Below, one piece after another: positions 33,366 to 42,986 of a DNA stretch of 64,000 nt. A model generated the notes under the pieces. That model did not search any database and was not told the origin of the DNA. It saw only the letters and a list, made by a program, of their open reading frames with translations. The stretch comes from [Phialemoniopsis] sp. UDSM-2020 (lineage: Eukaryota; Ascomycota; Sordariomycetes; Thyridiales; Thyridiaceae), in contig JAEILZ010000005.1 in assembly GCA_018873225.1 (NCBI GenBank), positions 3,534,001 through 3,598,000 of the forward strand. Reading direction: 5' to 3'. The position numbers were made by a program, and so were the translations under genes. Numbering within the stretch: the stretch's first letter is position 1; each line of letters begins with the position of its first letter.

Positions 33366-34117
33366 CAGAGATTGGTGTTATTTTCTTGCGCTCTTTTCTT
33401 TTCAATGAACAGAGAATACCAGATTTGGAAAGACTTCATCGTGGGTGAACTGTGACCACATCATGAAAATGCTCCACCCACTTACACCATGCGTACACGC
33501 AGCTCCTGCTTACGAGGGTGGCGCATTACAATGGTAGACCAGGGTAGCGCCACCATTCCAGCCTCCCCACGTGATAGCAGCATTCCAGACACATCGACAC
33601 AATAGCACGATAAACCCAAGAAGAAAGAACAGATTCCTGGGAACAAGAAGACTGCATTCCAGAGGATTCGGTGGGCAGTCAAGTCTGCTGAGAGCAGCAA
33701 AAAGCAAGTGGTTGGTGGCTGACGACCCACTTATTGTGTGGCGTCTTACAGAACTGCGCACCAACCAGAGGCCTGTGCCTGAGACAGTGGGTCCAACCAG
33801 CCACATATTTACTTTGGATGAAGATTCCACGGCAGCCAGGACCCAATCACAAGCCTAGCAGCCACGGCGTCGACGGCGCAAAATGGCTTCACAAGCTCAA
33901 ATCCAGCCTCTTGCTTTTCGCATCGTGCATGCGTTCGAGGCCACTAGGCAGGCATCTGCAGCACAAGACCCTGAACTCCATTGTGCTCAAATAGAAAATG
34001 TCGATCCCTCCAGACACAGGTTTGTTTTTCTCCTTCTTCAACAAACATCTCAACTCCCTCACTTTCCTTGCTTTTGGTCTGTCAAACTCTTGTCGCCAAA
34101 GCATTTCTTCTTCCACG
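33366..34117. other. Intergenic region
   Basis: 750 bp. An upstream in-frame ATG at 33998 would extend the next protein by 40 residues and hide its signal peptide, so this stretch is treated as leader. No other feature. Confidence 0.4.
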
Positions 34118-34942
34118 ATGCGTCCCAGGAATCTACCTGTGTCGCTTCTCTTCACACTCTCCACACTCTGCACTCTCTCTGCCTCACTACCTGTCGCAGA
34201 ACTTCAACAACCTCGCGCCGAGCGCATTGCCCCGCGCGCAACCTACTCTGTGGTCCCCATCGATGGCGGCGCGAGCGGTGGTGGGGCCTCCAACAGCTCG
34301 CCGACCAGTGGATCAGGGTCTTCGGGCTCGGGGACGGACTCTGGGTCGGACTCTGGCTCCGATTCAAACTCAGGGTCTGGGTCCGGCTCTGGCAGCGGAT
34401 CCAACGGGTCCAAGGGCTCCAAGGGCAGCCCCGAGGTAACCAAGACAGTCGTCGTGACCTCGCCGCCCTCGATTGCGACCGTCGTCGTCACCCAGTCGCC
34501 TGAGATTATCACCAAGACCGCCATCTCGGTCGTCGACATCAATGCGTCCTCCCCGACAGCTCCGGCAGCTGTGACCGTGACGCAAGTCGTGTCGTCGCCA
34601 CCTCAATCTACCTCTACCTCGTCATCACACTCGTCGTCGTCGACATCTACGAGAACGACATCGTCCAGCTCTTCCTCCTCAACACACACCACCTCCACGA
34701 CATCATCGCCTACATCATCCCATACCTCGACCTCTACATCCGTGAGCACAAGCCACACTTCTACCACGAGCCACTCCTCCGCGTCGACACCCTCGACCCT
34801 CTCCACCTTCTACACCAAGCCTGGCGAGGCTACTACCTCGTCAAGCACCATCTCTACCACCACCACTACCTATGACAACGGGCTGTGGCACACCACATAC
34901 CCTGCCTGGAACGGCACAGACGTCCGTCGCTTTGCGCGGTAA
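34118..34942 (+). CDS. Ser/Thr-rich secreted or cell-wall protein
   Basis: A single-exon 274-aa protein with a signal peptide at residues 1-23 (LPVSLLFTLSTLCTLSAS). Next come an Arg-containing possible processing site (AERIAPR), then a Gly/Ser/Asp repeat (SGSGSDSGS-type, about residues 55-105), a VTKTVVVT/ATVVVTQS stretch typical of fungal wall proteins, and about 110 residues of nearly pure Ser/Thr that must be heavily O-mannosylated. The C-terminus (YDNGLWHTTYPAWNGTD) has one N-glycosylation sequon. It has no GPI signal or membrane helix at the end. It is probably secreted or wall-associated. It stands directly before the tandem family of small membrane proteins but shares no sequence with them. 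Confidence 0.75.
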   Translation: MRPRNLPVSLLFTLSTLCTLSASLPVAELQQPRAERIAPRATYSVVPIDGGASGGGASNSSPTSGSGSSGSGTDSGSDSGSDSNSGSGSGSGSGSNGSKGSKGSPEVTKTVVVTSPPSIATVVVTQSPEIITKTAISVVDINASSPTAPAAVTVTQVVSSPPQSTSTSSSHSSSSTSTRTTSSSSSSSTHTTSTTSSPTSSHTSTSTSVSTSHTSTTSHSSASTPSTLSTFYTKPGEATTSSSTISTTTTTYDNGLWHTTYPAWNGTDVRRFAR

Positions 34943-35664
34943 CGAGCGATTATACCCAAAGTCCTTCACGCACAGTATCATCATGGCGAAGCGCTGTCAT
35001 TAGCGGTCGAGTGACCTCTCCATTTTCTCTTTTACGTTTACGATGTTCAACAAGCATGGAGTGAGCGAGCGAATGTGTGCGGCTGCATCGGGCAACGGAG
35101 ACCAAGTGCTGGGATCGTTGCTCTTGCTAGCCAGGGCGTAATCTTTATTTAGTTTAGCATTGTTCATGGTTCAGTTAGCCAGAATCAAAACAAGTCTTTC
35201 AGCTTTGACTACGCTGCCTGCTCCTTTGCCATGTGCTTTGATACCACCGAGTGATAATCCACGACGTCTTGTAGGCGAAGCCGAATGCAAGGTCCATCGA
35301 CCTTTGTCCACCATGCTAGTTACAAAGAGGCACGTTCGCCACCATAGACGATTGTTGGTGACTCTTTGTTTGTTTGCAGAGTGGTCACTCAAGACCACTG
35401 CCCCATCCTCTTTTTTCTTATGATGCAGCCCCAACCGGTTCGCGACAAAGGTACTCGCCATACTACTCACTTCCGAACCATGAAAGGACGAGACTGGTTC
35501 TCTCTCGAACATGAACTCAACATTCAACTCAGAACCCTTCGTCATTTCCCAAAGCAGCAAAATTACAAACTTCAAGCCTCTCTCTATCAGCATCGAGGCA
35601 AGATCAGCAACCAACTATGGCTTTCCCTTACCCAGGCATCCCCATGTTCAGGAAGCGCTGCACA
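34943..35664. other. Upstream region of small-protein gene A
   Basis: 720 bp. 35290-35610 is homologous to the leader of gene D; see the repeat entries. Frames crossing it are not thought to be coding. Confidence 0.45.
35361..35390 (+). repeat. Leader repeat, copy 1 (upstream of gene A)
   Basis: Thirty bases (ACTCTTTGTTTGTTTGCAGA then GTGGTCACTC) that match 28 of 30 at 38446-38475. The similarity extends weakly for about 250 bp around it, marking an old segmental duplication. Confidence 0.7.
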
Positions 35665-35925
35665 ATGATCAACCGCGTCCTCCTTCTCGCGGTAGTACTA
35701 GTCGTCCTACCCGCCATCATTCAAGCGGCACCTACTCCCAGAAACGAACATGCTGTCATTACAACTGGCAGTTTGCCAGAGAAAGTGACGCTGCTAGCAC
35801 GAGGTCTTCCCAAGGTTGACGGAGGGTGGATGGTCGCCTGCCTCATCTTCATCGGGCTTTTGGTCCTCGCATTTCTCGGTTATGTCTTCTTTCTTTGCCA
35901 GGTGCTTCGCGTCTTCAGCTATTGA
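35665..35925 (+). CDS. Tandem small membrane protein A (86 aa)
   Basis: First member of a four-gene family. Residues 1-22 (MINRVLLLAVVLVVLPAIIQ then AA) are a signal peptide ending before APTPRN. About 25 lumenal residues follow, then the family motif VDGGWMVACL and a single helix (IFIGLLVLAFLGYVFFL), and a short tail CQVLRVFSY. The start was chosen at the ATG preceded by CACA, which aligns with the starts of paralogues B, C and D; an in-frame ATG at 35617 would add 16 residues. It is the most diverged member, having Met where the others have Arg after Trp. Function is unknown; a type I single-pass membrane protein of the secretory route is inferred. Confidence 0.6.
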   Translation: MINRVLLLAVVLVVLPAIIQAAPTPRNEHAVITTGSLPEKVTLLARGLPKVDGGWMVACLIFIGLLVLAFLGYVFFLCQVLRVFSY

Positions 35926-36670
35926 GCTTTTGCAGCAGGGCGCAGGACGGTAAGAGAGGACAACAGGGAAAGAACTTGAAACGAAAGAGGAAAGGAGAAG
36001 AAAATACAACGAAGAGAAGAAGAAGAAGACGGCGGTGGGCTCTTATTTGGGACTTGACTTGGAGCGGGAGAGATTGTACCTGAAGGGTCAACGGGGAGGG
36101 GTCTAGGAAGCCCGTCACACAGAGTTAGGTTGATCTTTGATCAGAGACCCGACCACGGAAAGCCGTGTGGGTATCGCAACGGTCAAATAGCCTACGACGT
36201 GGTGTTTAGCTGGCTTCGTTATCGGTGCATCAACACGGAGAGCTTGAGAACCCTCCTAGCCTCATAAAATAAAATAAAGGATATGATGTTGCTGGGTACA
36301 GCTTCCCTCTTATGTTTGTGACATGCCCATCCTCTTCATCGACTAGTCACTATGAAAGAAATGATCCTTCCCCTACACATTGTAGCACAGTGACTTCAAA
36401 CAACTCCGAGTTGAAGAGCCATGATCGAAGCCATGATTGAGGAATGATTGAGGAATGAGTCACTACCTTTGGCAGACATTTTAAATATGAAGACGCATTC
36501 TTCTCCTTCAAAGGCGATACTTGCCTCCGTTCTCTAACATCAACCCCTGAAAATCCTCTTGACCAGCAGTACTCCTGGCATCTACCCGCCCTTCGGAAGC
36601 CGGAAGTTGCTTCACCTCACGCTACATTGCAATGAAGGACAGCTTTTCCTCCCTCCACAACCTCGGAGCA

Positions 36671-37000
36671 ATGCCTCCCCTCAACGTCTGCTGCTCGCGC
36701 TCTCGCAAGCATCTTGTCCCCCGCCTCATCCCGGTCATCGCGGCCGCCCTCGCCCTCCTCGCCACAACCGGCGAGGCCGCCCCAGTCAGCTTCGCCTTCG
36801 ACAACAGAGACCTAACGCTATCTACAAGAAGATGGCGCCACCACGACCATCTCGACCCCGTCCCCGGCGGGTGGCGGATTGCCTGTATCGTCCTGACCGT
36901 CATTCTGGCGTGTGTGATCCTGTGCATACTCGCCTTCTCTTCCAAGGGTGGCGGAGGCTCGCCGGTCTTTTGCTGCTGCATTTGCGACGGCGATTGTTGA
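36671..37000 (+). CDS. Tandem small membrane protein B (109 aa)
   Basis: Second member. Residues 10-40 form a signal peptide or anchor (LIPVIAAALALLATTGEA), with the mature start near APVSFAF. The short lumenal part contains RRWRHHDHLDPV, then the family motif VPGGWRIACI, one helix (VLTVILACVILCILAF) and a Gly/Cys tail ending in a run of cysteines (PVFCCCICDGDC) that could be acylated. The start at 36671 lies in GGAGCAATGC, equivalent to the starts of C and D; the ATG at 36632 is alternative. The HLDPVPG segment is shared with the dead copy at 38229. Function is unknown. Confidence 0.65.
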   Translation: MPPLNVCCSRSRKHLVPRLIPVIAAALALLATTGEAAPVSFAFDNRDLTLSTRRWRHHDHLDPVPGGWRIACIVLTVILACVILCILAFSSKGGGGSPVFCCCICDGDC

Positions 37001-37760
37001 AAAGGGCATCAGGGCATTGAACAGGGGTGTACATGGAGCCGGAATGGAAGGGCTCCTATCTTGAACGAGTGATTGGACTGGCAGGATGGCTAGCTGGGTT
37101 GACTGGTGTTGGGCAATGAACGGGCAGCTTGTGAGGTGAAGCTATTGGAGTCTTGGAGAGCTATTGATCAGGAGGAATACAGAGAGAACAGTGTGATGGA
37201 TGGGATTTGGAGGAAATTCAAGAGTAATACTGCAGTACGAGCATAAGCAGTTTAATCAGGTATTCACCATCAGAATTACATTCAGCAGAGATTGAAGAGT
37301 ATTGATGAAAAGCAGGGTGGTATCACCATGGCCAAATAGTCTACGAAGTGATGTTCGACAGTATACAATGACTCTTCATCAACATACCCATCCACAGAGA
37401 AGCTAGCAAAGAATGTAATCATGTTAGCTACAGATCTGTCTCTTTATGTGACACATCTGTCCTTTTATTGACCAGGCAGTGCCAAATGATAGGCTCGCGC
37501 TTGACATGTCATAGCACTACAGCCGCAACACAACTTCAAGTAGGATACTACGAATGGCGAATGATTCACTACCTCTCAACAAATACTTAAGATCGCCGAC
37601 CCAAATGGCTTTCCCAAAGACTGTGATCATTCTTCGTCCTCTATCAACCTATTTCGCTCAACCAAAACGACTTCTTGTAACCGCTCACTTGGATCAGCAG
37701 TCCACCCCCACCCGGAGCGCAACGGCAAACCGCGTGTCCTCCCTCCATAGACTCGGAACA
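37001..37760. other. Spacer between genes B and C
   Basis: 3' flank of B and leader of C. It includes the 50-bp repeat at 37281-37330. From 37630 to 37760 it aligns with the leader of D (TTCGTCCTCTATCAACCTA shared). A frame open from 37554 runs into gene C but is taken as leader. Confidence 0.45.
37281..37330 (+). repeat. 50-bp direct repeat, copy 1
   Basis: It matches 46 of 50 bases at 38156-38205, in the same orientation and 875 bp away. The copies lie upstream of gene C and upstream of the dead copy, marking the duplication unit. A weaker relative (CAAATAGCCTACGA-type) is near 36185-36235 after gene A. Confidence 0.75.
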
Positions 37761-38072
37761 ATGCTTTCTATCAACATACCTCGCTCTCCGTATGGAGGAC
37801 GAGCCATTGCCCGCAGTCTCCTAGTCATGACAGCAGCCCTCGCCCTCGTCGTCACGGCCGCACCTGTCCCTTCCGAGGACACCGACGTAGCGCTACCTGC
37901 TCGAGCAATGTTACGACGCGACCACCACCTCGATGACGTCTCCGGCGAGTGGCGGGTCGCCTGCATCATCGTCTCAGTGTTTCTGAGCTGTATACTCCTA
38001 GTTTGTGGCTGTCTTTTCGGATATGACCGTTGCGGTGGTCATTCAGATTCGAATGGGACGCGGAGGACATGA
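37761..38072 (+). CDS. Tandem small membrane protein C (103 aa)
   Basis: Third member. Its signal peptide (SLLVMTAALALVVTAA) ends before PVPSED. The lumenal part (DTDVALPARAMLRRDHHLDD) is followed by the motif VSGEWRVACI, a helix (IVSVFLSCILLVCGCLF) and a hydrophilic tail YDRCGGHSDSNGTRRT. The start ATG at 37761 sits in CGGAACAATGC, conserved in the leaders of B and D. RR within AMLRRDHH could be a Kex2-type cleavage site, which would release a short peptide; this is speculative. The dead copy at 38229 is its closest relative. Confidence 0.65.
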   Translation: MLSINIPRSPYGGRAIARSLLVMTAALALVVTAAPVPSEDTDVALPARAMLRRDHHLDDVSGEWRVACIIVSVFLSCILLVCGCLFGYDRCGGHSDSNGTRRT

Positions 38073-38155
38073 CGCATGGGTGTATGGCGCTGAGTCGAGG
38101 TAGCCTTTACTGAACTACTAGCATGGGAAGTCATCTGAGCAGTTATGATCAGAAA
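38073..38155. other. 3' flank of gene C
   Basis: A short spacer before the second copy of the 50-bp repeat. Nothing else is seen. Confidence 0.4.
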
Positions 38156-38205
38156 TTCAGCAGAGATTGAAGAGTATTGATGTAAAACCGTGTGGTATCA
38201 CCATG
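38156..38205 (+). repeat. 50-bp direct repeat, copy 2
   Basis: The second copy of the repeat at 37281-37330 (46 of 50 identical). Here it immediately precedes a gene fragment rather than a full leader, so the duplication that made this unit was truncated or later deleted. Confidence 0.75.
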
Positions 38206-38228
38206 TACCTGTCCCTTTTGAGCATATC

Positions 38229-38351
38229 AATGTGGCGCTACCTGCTTGAGCAATATTGCGATGCGGCCACCACCTCGACCCCGTCCCTGGTGAGTGGCGG
38301 GTTGCTTGCAATGTCACCTCTGTCATACTGGGGTGTACAATGCAATAATAG
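38229..38351 (+). pseudogene. Dead copy of the tandem small membrane protein
   Basis: In one frame it reads NVALPA, stop (TGA 38247-38249), AILRCGHHLDPVPGEWRVAC, then NVTSVILGCTMQ and two stops. It aligns with gene C from DVALPARAML onward, and HHLDPVPG also recalls B. Many differences from C are C-to-T or G-to-A. Signal peptide and most of the helix are missing. It shows that the array once had at least five members. Confidence 0.7.
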
Positions 38352-38445
38352 GCGAAGCAAAATGTAGGGCGCACCGACCTTTGTCCGCCATGCCGGTCAC
38401 AAAGAGACATTGATGTTCACCACCACCGTAGACAATTATATAGTA

Positions 38446-38475
38446 ACTCTTTGTTTGTTTGCAAAATGGTCACTC
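38446..38475 (+). repeat. Leader repeat, copy 2 (upstream of gene D)
   Basis: The 28-of-30 match to 35361-35390. It belongs to a roughly 250-bp leader shared by genes A and D, which are the outer genes of the array. Confidence 0.7.
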
Positions 38476-38748
38476 CGCCACATTCCTTTCATCTTGCAGG
38501 TCCAGCCCTCGGCCGGTTCGCAACAAAGGTGCATTGTCGTACTGCTCGCTTCCGAACTATAAAAAAGACAACACTGATCTCGAAAATGAACGCAACTTCG
38601 AAACTTCAGATTCTCTTCGTCCTCTATCAACCTACTCCGCTCGACCAAGACGACTTCTTGCGACCGACCGCTCACCTGAACAGCAGTCCAGCTCAACCGA
38701 GATTGCAACGGTAAAGCGCGTGTGCTTCCCCTCCATAACTTCGAAACA

Positions 38749-39036
38749 ATGCTCTCTCTTAACTCTAGCAGACGAGCCATCGCCCGCGTTCTCCCAGTCA
38801 CGGCAGTAGCCCTCGCCCTCCTCGCCACGACCGCCGAGGCCACACCTGTTCCTTCCGAGGGCGGCAACGCAACGCTAGCCACTCCAGAAACCGCCCGATG
38901 CGACGGCCTAGTCCCCGACGGATGGCGCATCGCCTGCATCGTGCTCGCCGCCCTTATGGGATGTAACCTCGCATGTTTCTGTCTGCTTTGCTGCGGTTCA
39001 ACACTAGTTGGGATCTGCCGGGTGGTGTTCGCATAG
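38749..39036 (+). CDS. Tandem small membrane protein D (95 aa)
   Basis: Fourth member. Its signal peptide (VLPVTAVALALLATTAEA) ends before TPVPSEGG. A sequon (GGNATLAT) and CDGLVPDGWRIACI (family motif) follow, then a helix rich in Cys and Leu (VLAALMGCNLACFCLLCCG) and a short tail GICRVVFA. The ATG at 38749 lies in TCGAAACAATGC, homologous to B and C. The high Cys content of the helix suggests palmitoylation or oligomerisation (inference). Function is unknown. Next downstream, in opposite orientation, is the zinc-finger gene. Confidence 0.65.
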   Translation: MLSLNSSRRAIARVLPVTAVALALLATTAEATPVPSEGGNATLATPETARCDGLVPDGWRIACIVLAALMGCNLACFCLLCCGSTLVGICRVVFA

Positions 39037-39790
39037 AGACGTGGGAACGAACGGATGTAGGGGCTGATATCTCGAATTACAGGGGTTGATCTGGGGAAGG
39101 GTTTAGTTGCTTTGCATGGGCCAGGCTGGGCGAGGAATGAGGAGCGAGAACTTGTACATTGACCAGAATAAGGTAGGAGGAATATCGAGTTAAGACAGCG
39201 AGCGGGTGGGACATGGAGGATCGACCGAAATAGGAACGTGCAGGTTTTTCAAATACTCATCACCAATAACACACCCAGCAGGGAGTAGCAACACGTTCAG
39301 CAAATAGTCTCGAGCATAATTTTGAAATGACCAGTGGTATCAATTACAGAGGTACTGTTCTATTTCCCTCTCAAGCAAAATCAACGAGATGGCAAGATTT
39401 CTCTAGCCCATGTAATCTTCCTTGCAGGCCCCTTTTATTCCCAGTGAGCTCTCATCGAGCTCCGAAGACGAAGACAACAGGAGACTTTGCTGCAGGTCGC
39501 GATTCCCCAACTCAACCCAACCTTGCTGAATCCCGGGAATATCGCCAAATGTCCCCTCAACCGTAAAACTCATCAAAAAGCCAACCTCCTGTCCGGAAGG
39601 ACAGGGTGGTATCAAAGCGCAAAATCAAATCAGCCGAGGCCTTTCTCAGCGCCAAAGAGTCAAGACCGCTTGATCTTGCTCGGTATTAGAAAATAGCACT
39701 TTTCCTCCGACCAGTAGAGAAACAAAAATCCCCAGCGCCAAAATGCAAGTTGCTCAAAGGCACGTCTGTACGAACACCACAGCAAGTAAA
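39037..39790. other. Convergent 3' flanks
   Basis: 750 bp. Degenerate traces of the array's 3' module (CAGCAGGGAGTAGCAA and GGTATCA near 39282-39345) are visible; otherwise nothing. Confidence 0.4.
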
Positions 39791-42700
39791 TCACTTGCTA
39801 GCAGACGACGAGCCAGGGCGGTTACCGGGAGTCAGAGTCCGTCTAACCGCCTCGGGAAGCTTAGCCGGGATATCGCCGTCGTCGTCCGACGAGCTCGACT
39901 CCGACTCGGTGTCGTTGTTATTGTTGGCGGATCTGTCGCCAAGAACCTTTCTGCTGAGCGCGACCAGGTCCGCCAGTCCGCTCAGCGCAGGCTGCGCTGG
40001 AGGCGGCTCCGGCTTGGGTATGCCCTCGTTACCGCTCTCGTCACCGCCCTCGCCCTCACCCGCTCCAGCATCCCTCATCTCGGTATCGGTGCCGCCGGTG
40101 CGTCCATTCTCCGTAACAGAAGCAGAGCGGCTAGGGACATGGATCTGTACATGCGCGCCGGCTTGGCTGTAGGAGAGCGAGGGCAGCGACGTGGGCGCAT
40201 TCTGCTCGTCGACAGACATGTTGGCCGAGGGCGCCTTGTGCGGCGAGCTACTCGCCTGTCCGTCGTGAGGCGAGGAGAGCCCGGCCTTCTCGCCATTCTC
40301 CAACCTCTGACGCTTGGCCTCGTGTCCGGCAGTAGGGGTATTCGAGGAAAAAGTGTTAGCAGCCGTCCATGCGCTAGGTCTTGCCGGAGTCGATGTGGGT
40401 GCAGGGGATGAGGCCGGGCCGCCGGAAACAACCCGAGATGTCGCGCCCGACTCCATCCGCGCCCGTTCGGCGTCAATGGCTGCCTTCGTGCGTCTCTCGC
40501 GCAGACGGACGCCATATTTCTTCCGAATCATCGACTGTTTGGTACCAAACGAGTTGCGCAGGCCTTCTAGGCGCGCGCGGCGCTCATTCTCGTCAGGCAG
40601 TGCCCTGGCTTGATTCATACGCTCGCCGTAGACGACCTCTGCCTGATGAAGCTCTTCCTGCAGAGCGGCGTACTGCTGGGCAGTCAAGTGGGCGTAGGGA
40701 TCGTGGCCTCCGGAGCTCGGCTGGGGCTGAGAAACCGAGATGGAGTTCGGGGTGGAATAGGGGTCTGCCGTCGGCCTCTGAGCGGCGGCAGCCTGTTGTT
40801 GTTGTGCGGAATAGGCCTTGAAGTTTGGCGTCGAGAATATTGGGAGCTGTGGCGGCGCAGCAGCAGGGGTGTTTCCACCGGAGTGGCCAGGGGTGGCTGT
40901 CGCCGAAGTTGTGGAAGGGGGAACGCTCGGAGCATCGCTGGGGTCTCCGCAGACTTTGTTCTTCTCATGCTGGGTATTGTGAGCTATGGACTGGCAATGG
41001 GTAGCAGCGATTCTTGTACTTACATAATGCAGGCCGACAGTTGTGGTGAAGCCTTGGCCACAGTGAGGGCAAGAGTGCTTGAACCCACCCGCATTCGAAG
41101 GTGTCCGTTGGCACACTTGCTTCTTCATGTGCTGTGCGATATGTGAGCAGCTGTGATCCATGATGGGAACTCGAGTGACGAAACTTACATGCTCAAAAGG
41201 CTGGTGTCTATTGAACAGTCGGTAGCAGTTGGGGCACTGGTACGAGGATCCAGGCGGGCCCTGGGCTTGAGGCGTAGCCGGAGGAGGGCCTTGCGGAACA
41301 TGCGCGTATCCCTGCGGCGGAGCAGCGTGGTGCTGCGGTGGAGGAGCGTGATGCTGAGGAGGGGGTTGGTGGTGTTGCTGGTGGCTGCTAGGGTAGCTCT
41401 CATTAGGAATCACTCGCTCCTGACCCTGGCCGCGGCCATCTTCGACGATGTCACCAGGATCATAGCCAAGACGCTCGGCCATAGCGAGTTTGTTAATCAG
41501 CGGCTTGGCCTCAATGGTGCGCAGGCGGATGTCGAGGGCCCTGTCGAGAAAGTCATTGCTGGCGCTCGCGAAAATGATGTCGGCGACAGCATCAAGGTCA
41601 GCGGAAGAGAAGTGGCGAATGAGCTCGCTCCTACCAGTCTCGACCATCTTGGCTCCAAAATCGCGAAACGCTCGCTGAGTAACCGAAGGTGATGCGTGAT
41701 GGATGATGGCGTTCATCTAACGTGAGACGTGTGAGTGAAATCCAAGCAGGTGAAAGGAAGACGTGATAAAGGTAGCGTTACGTAGAAAGGGAAATGAAAG
41801 ATGTGGTGGGGCAGGCGGCACAATCAGATTGTGTTTGTGATAGTGGGTGAGGTGGTTGCAAAGTGAAGGAGGTGATCACGATGGGAGGATAGACTGGGTG
41901 GGCCCTGCAGCTGCAAAGGAAGCAGCACTTGCCAAGTGAGAACCAGACCGTAGTATATCAAGTGCGCTCCAACAAAGGCAGCCACCACTCAGTTCATCTT
42001 TTTGTGAAAATCTCATCAAGGGAAAGGGCAGGTGACGAAAAAGGAAGATAGCGGGATCACTCAAGTCATAGGGTAAATATACTCACAACAAAAGCCTGGT
42101 GGAAATCTGAACCCAGCAGACACTTCTCCCAGTTATCCCTCACCGCACGCCGCACACTCTCAGGCAAGCTCTGGTGAATGCCATACATCAGGCGGCTGAA
42201 ATCGTCCAGGAACTTTGGGTTCGCCCGCCCGTGATCGATATTGGGCGAGGGGAAGCCAGACTGTTGGATCTGAGCGGCAGGGATTTTGTTGCCCGGCGGG
42301 TCCATGATCATGGGCTTTCTAGCCATAGACGAAGCAGGCGGTTGCAGGACTCCCTGCTGCTGCTGCTGTTGCTGCTGAGGAGGCGGCGGTCCCTGATGTT
42401 GCTGGTACTGAGGAGGAACTCCATGGTGCTGAGGGGCTCCTGGGGGCGGGTGCTGCTGCTGATACTGAGGTGGCGCAGGAGGATGTTGCGGATGTTGGTA
42501 GTAGGGCTGTTGCTGATGAGGAGAAGGCGCCTGAGGGTGTTGTTGAGGCTGGTGCTGGCCTTGATATTGCGGTTGCGCCTGCGGGTGAGGTTGGCCCTGC
42601 ATAGGAGGCGTGGGCGCCTGCTGTCCCGGCACAGCTACCGATGCCCAGCGCAACGGCCGGCTCTGACCCGCAGGAGACGTACTCGGCGGGATTTGACTAG

Positions 42701-42986
42701 CGGAGGGCGGCGCCGGCTGTTGCTGATACGGTTGGTGCTGTTGATAGTGGTGTTGCTGCTGCTGTGGTGCCGGCGCAGTAGACGGAGGAGGACCCTGGCC
42801 CGAGGGCGGCGCAGGGCTTGGCAGGCCATGGGACGAGGTCGCAGATGACGGCGCCGGCGGTATACTGCTGACAGGCGGTCCTACTTCGGGCACGTCCGAC
42901 TTGATTCGAGGTAGAGTGACCTGTTCCGGAGCCGGAGCCGGAGCTGCTGGCGGAACGGTGACGCCAACGCTCGCCGGTGAGGCCAT
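39791..42986 (-). CDS. Double C2HC zinc-finger regulator, Pro/Gln-rich
   Basis: A 904-aa protein from four exons: 42087-42986, 41189-41716, 41024-41131 and 39791-40969. Exon 1 (300 aa) is Pro/Gln-rich and ends with the conserved FLDDFSRLMYGIHQSLPESV segment; the join after QAFV leads to MNAIIHHASPSVTQRAFRDF, one folded domain (about residues 250-390). Two fingers follow, C-x2-C-x12-H-x5-C, at residues 461-483 (CPNC...HMKKQVC) and 497-519 (CPHC...HEKNKVC). Introns 2 (57 nt) and 3 (54 nt) interrupt both fingers at the same place, just before the His. A basic helical region (about 600-690), a Ser/Pro-rich part and an acidic tail complete it. It is probably a nuclear regulator. Intron 1 is long (370 nt). 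Both short introns are open in frame, so a single-exon reading would be wrong. Confidence 0.8.

Noticed and set aside
33998..34117. Extended N-terminus for the Ser/Thr-rich protein
   Set aside because: It would place 40 residues before a clear signal peptide; the ATG at 34118 is the better start.
39743..40411. 222-codon plus-strand frame
   Set aside because: Antisense to the zinc-finger gene's last exon; Arg/Val-rich shadow.
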